From: Tannerellaceae bacterium
Lineage (GTDB): Bacteria > Bacteroidota > Bacteroidia > Bacteroidales > Tannerellaceae
Direction of reading: 5' to 3'
Length of the DNA: 6,527 nt
NCBI GenBank assembly: GCA_031267775.1
Contig: JAIRYL010000138.1
Span: 1 to 6,527, forward strand
Shown: positions 6,361 to 6,527 of the stretch, in pieces
Layout of the letters: each line of letters starts with the position of its first letter
Position numbering within the stretch: the first letter of the stretch is position 1
Translations under genes and position numbers: made by a program
The notes under the pieces: model-generated
The model's input: the letters and a program-made list of their open reading frames with translations, nothing else
Told to the model about the DNA's origin: nothing
The model's database searches: none

Positions 6361-6527
6361 TGGCAGGTAACAAAATACAGGGCCGACGCATCTAATTTCG
6401 CCATAGCGCGCCGTCCTAATTCCCGCGTACCGTACCGCCAAAAGAAGAACATCCTGCCTGGAAATTACAGGGAAGAATGGGTAGCCGTCTACAATCTGCC
6501 GGAAGATACGGCGAAATCCCGACCTCC
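6361..6527 (+). other. Unidentified reading frame open to the window edge
   Basis: The + frame beginning at 6361 has no stop to the end of the window (the preceding stop is TGA at 6298-6300, inside the tRNA) and includes a protein-like stretch, GNYREEWVAVYNLPEDTAKS, near the end. It has no ATG, GTG or TTG start. The complementary - strand frame is also open across the same bases. I recognise no family. It could be the edge of a gene remnant, a gene with an unseen start on the - strand, or chance. The composition is visibly more GC-rich than the tRNA promoter beside it. Confidence 0.2.

Noticed and set aside
6360..6395. ATG at 6360 as a start for a right-edge gene
   Set aside because: Its frame stops after 11 codons (TAA at 6393-6395), and it overlaps the tRNA promoter.

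Overview
The window reads as ordinary core chromosome of a Bacteroidota bacterium, most likely order Bacteroidales. Four things point there. The HtpG fragment carries a long charged insertion near its C-terminus of the kind seen in Bacteroidales. The RfbB homologue is about 20 residues longer than the usual proteobacterial enzyme. Shine-Dalgarno sequences are weak or absent. Two promoters match the Bacteroidota primary-sigma consensus (TTTG, about 19 bp, TAnnTTTG), one of them perfectly. The genus cannot be fixed from this sequence.

The left half is on the + strand. It holds the C-terminal part of the chaperone gene htpG (its 5' end lies outside the window), then a tight two-gene unit, rfbC-rfbB, for dTDP-sugar synthesis. 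RfbB makes dTDP-4-keto-6-deoxyglucose from dTDP-glucose, and RfbC epimerises that product at C3 and C5 on the way to dTDP-L-rhamnose for surface polysaccharide. The first and last enzymes of the pathway (RfbA, RfbD) are not in the window.

The right half is on the - strand. It holds ppdK (pyruvate, phosphate dikinase, full length at 906 residues) facing rfbB, and a tRNA-Arg(UCU) gene. A 161-bp convergent gap between rfbB and ppdK carries two large hairpins, one a strong intrinsic terminator for ppdK. Upstream of ppdK are a candidate promoter and a dyad lying between its two elements. The tRNA gene has a textbook Bacteroidota promoter and its own terminator. Between ppdK and the tRNA terminator lies about 380 bp of non-coding DNA, including a short purine-rich repeat tract. 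At the far right edge a reading frame stays open to the end of the window but cannot be identified.

I found no mobile element, CRISPR array, defence system or other clearly novel system. The points worth a second look are regulatory or structural: the hairpins 3' of ppdK, the dyad in the ppdK promoter, the split rml pathway, and the unexplained open frame at the right edge.
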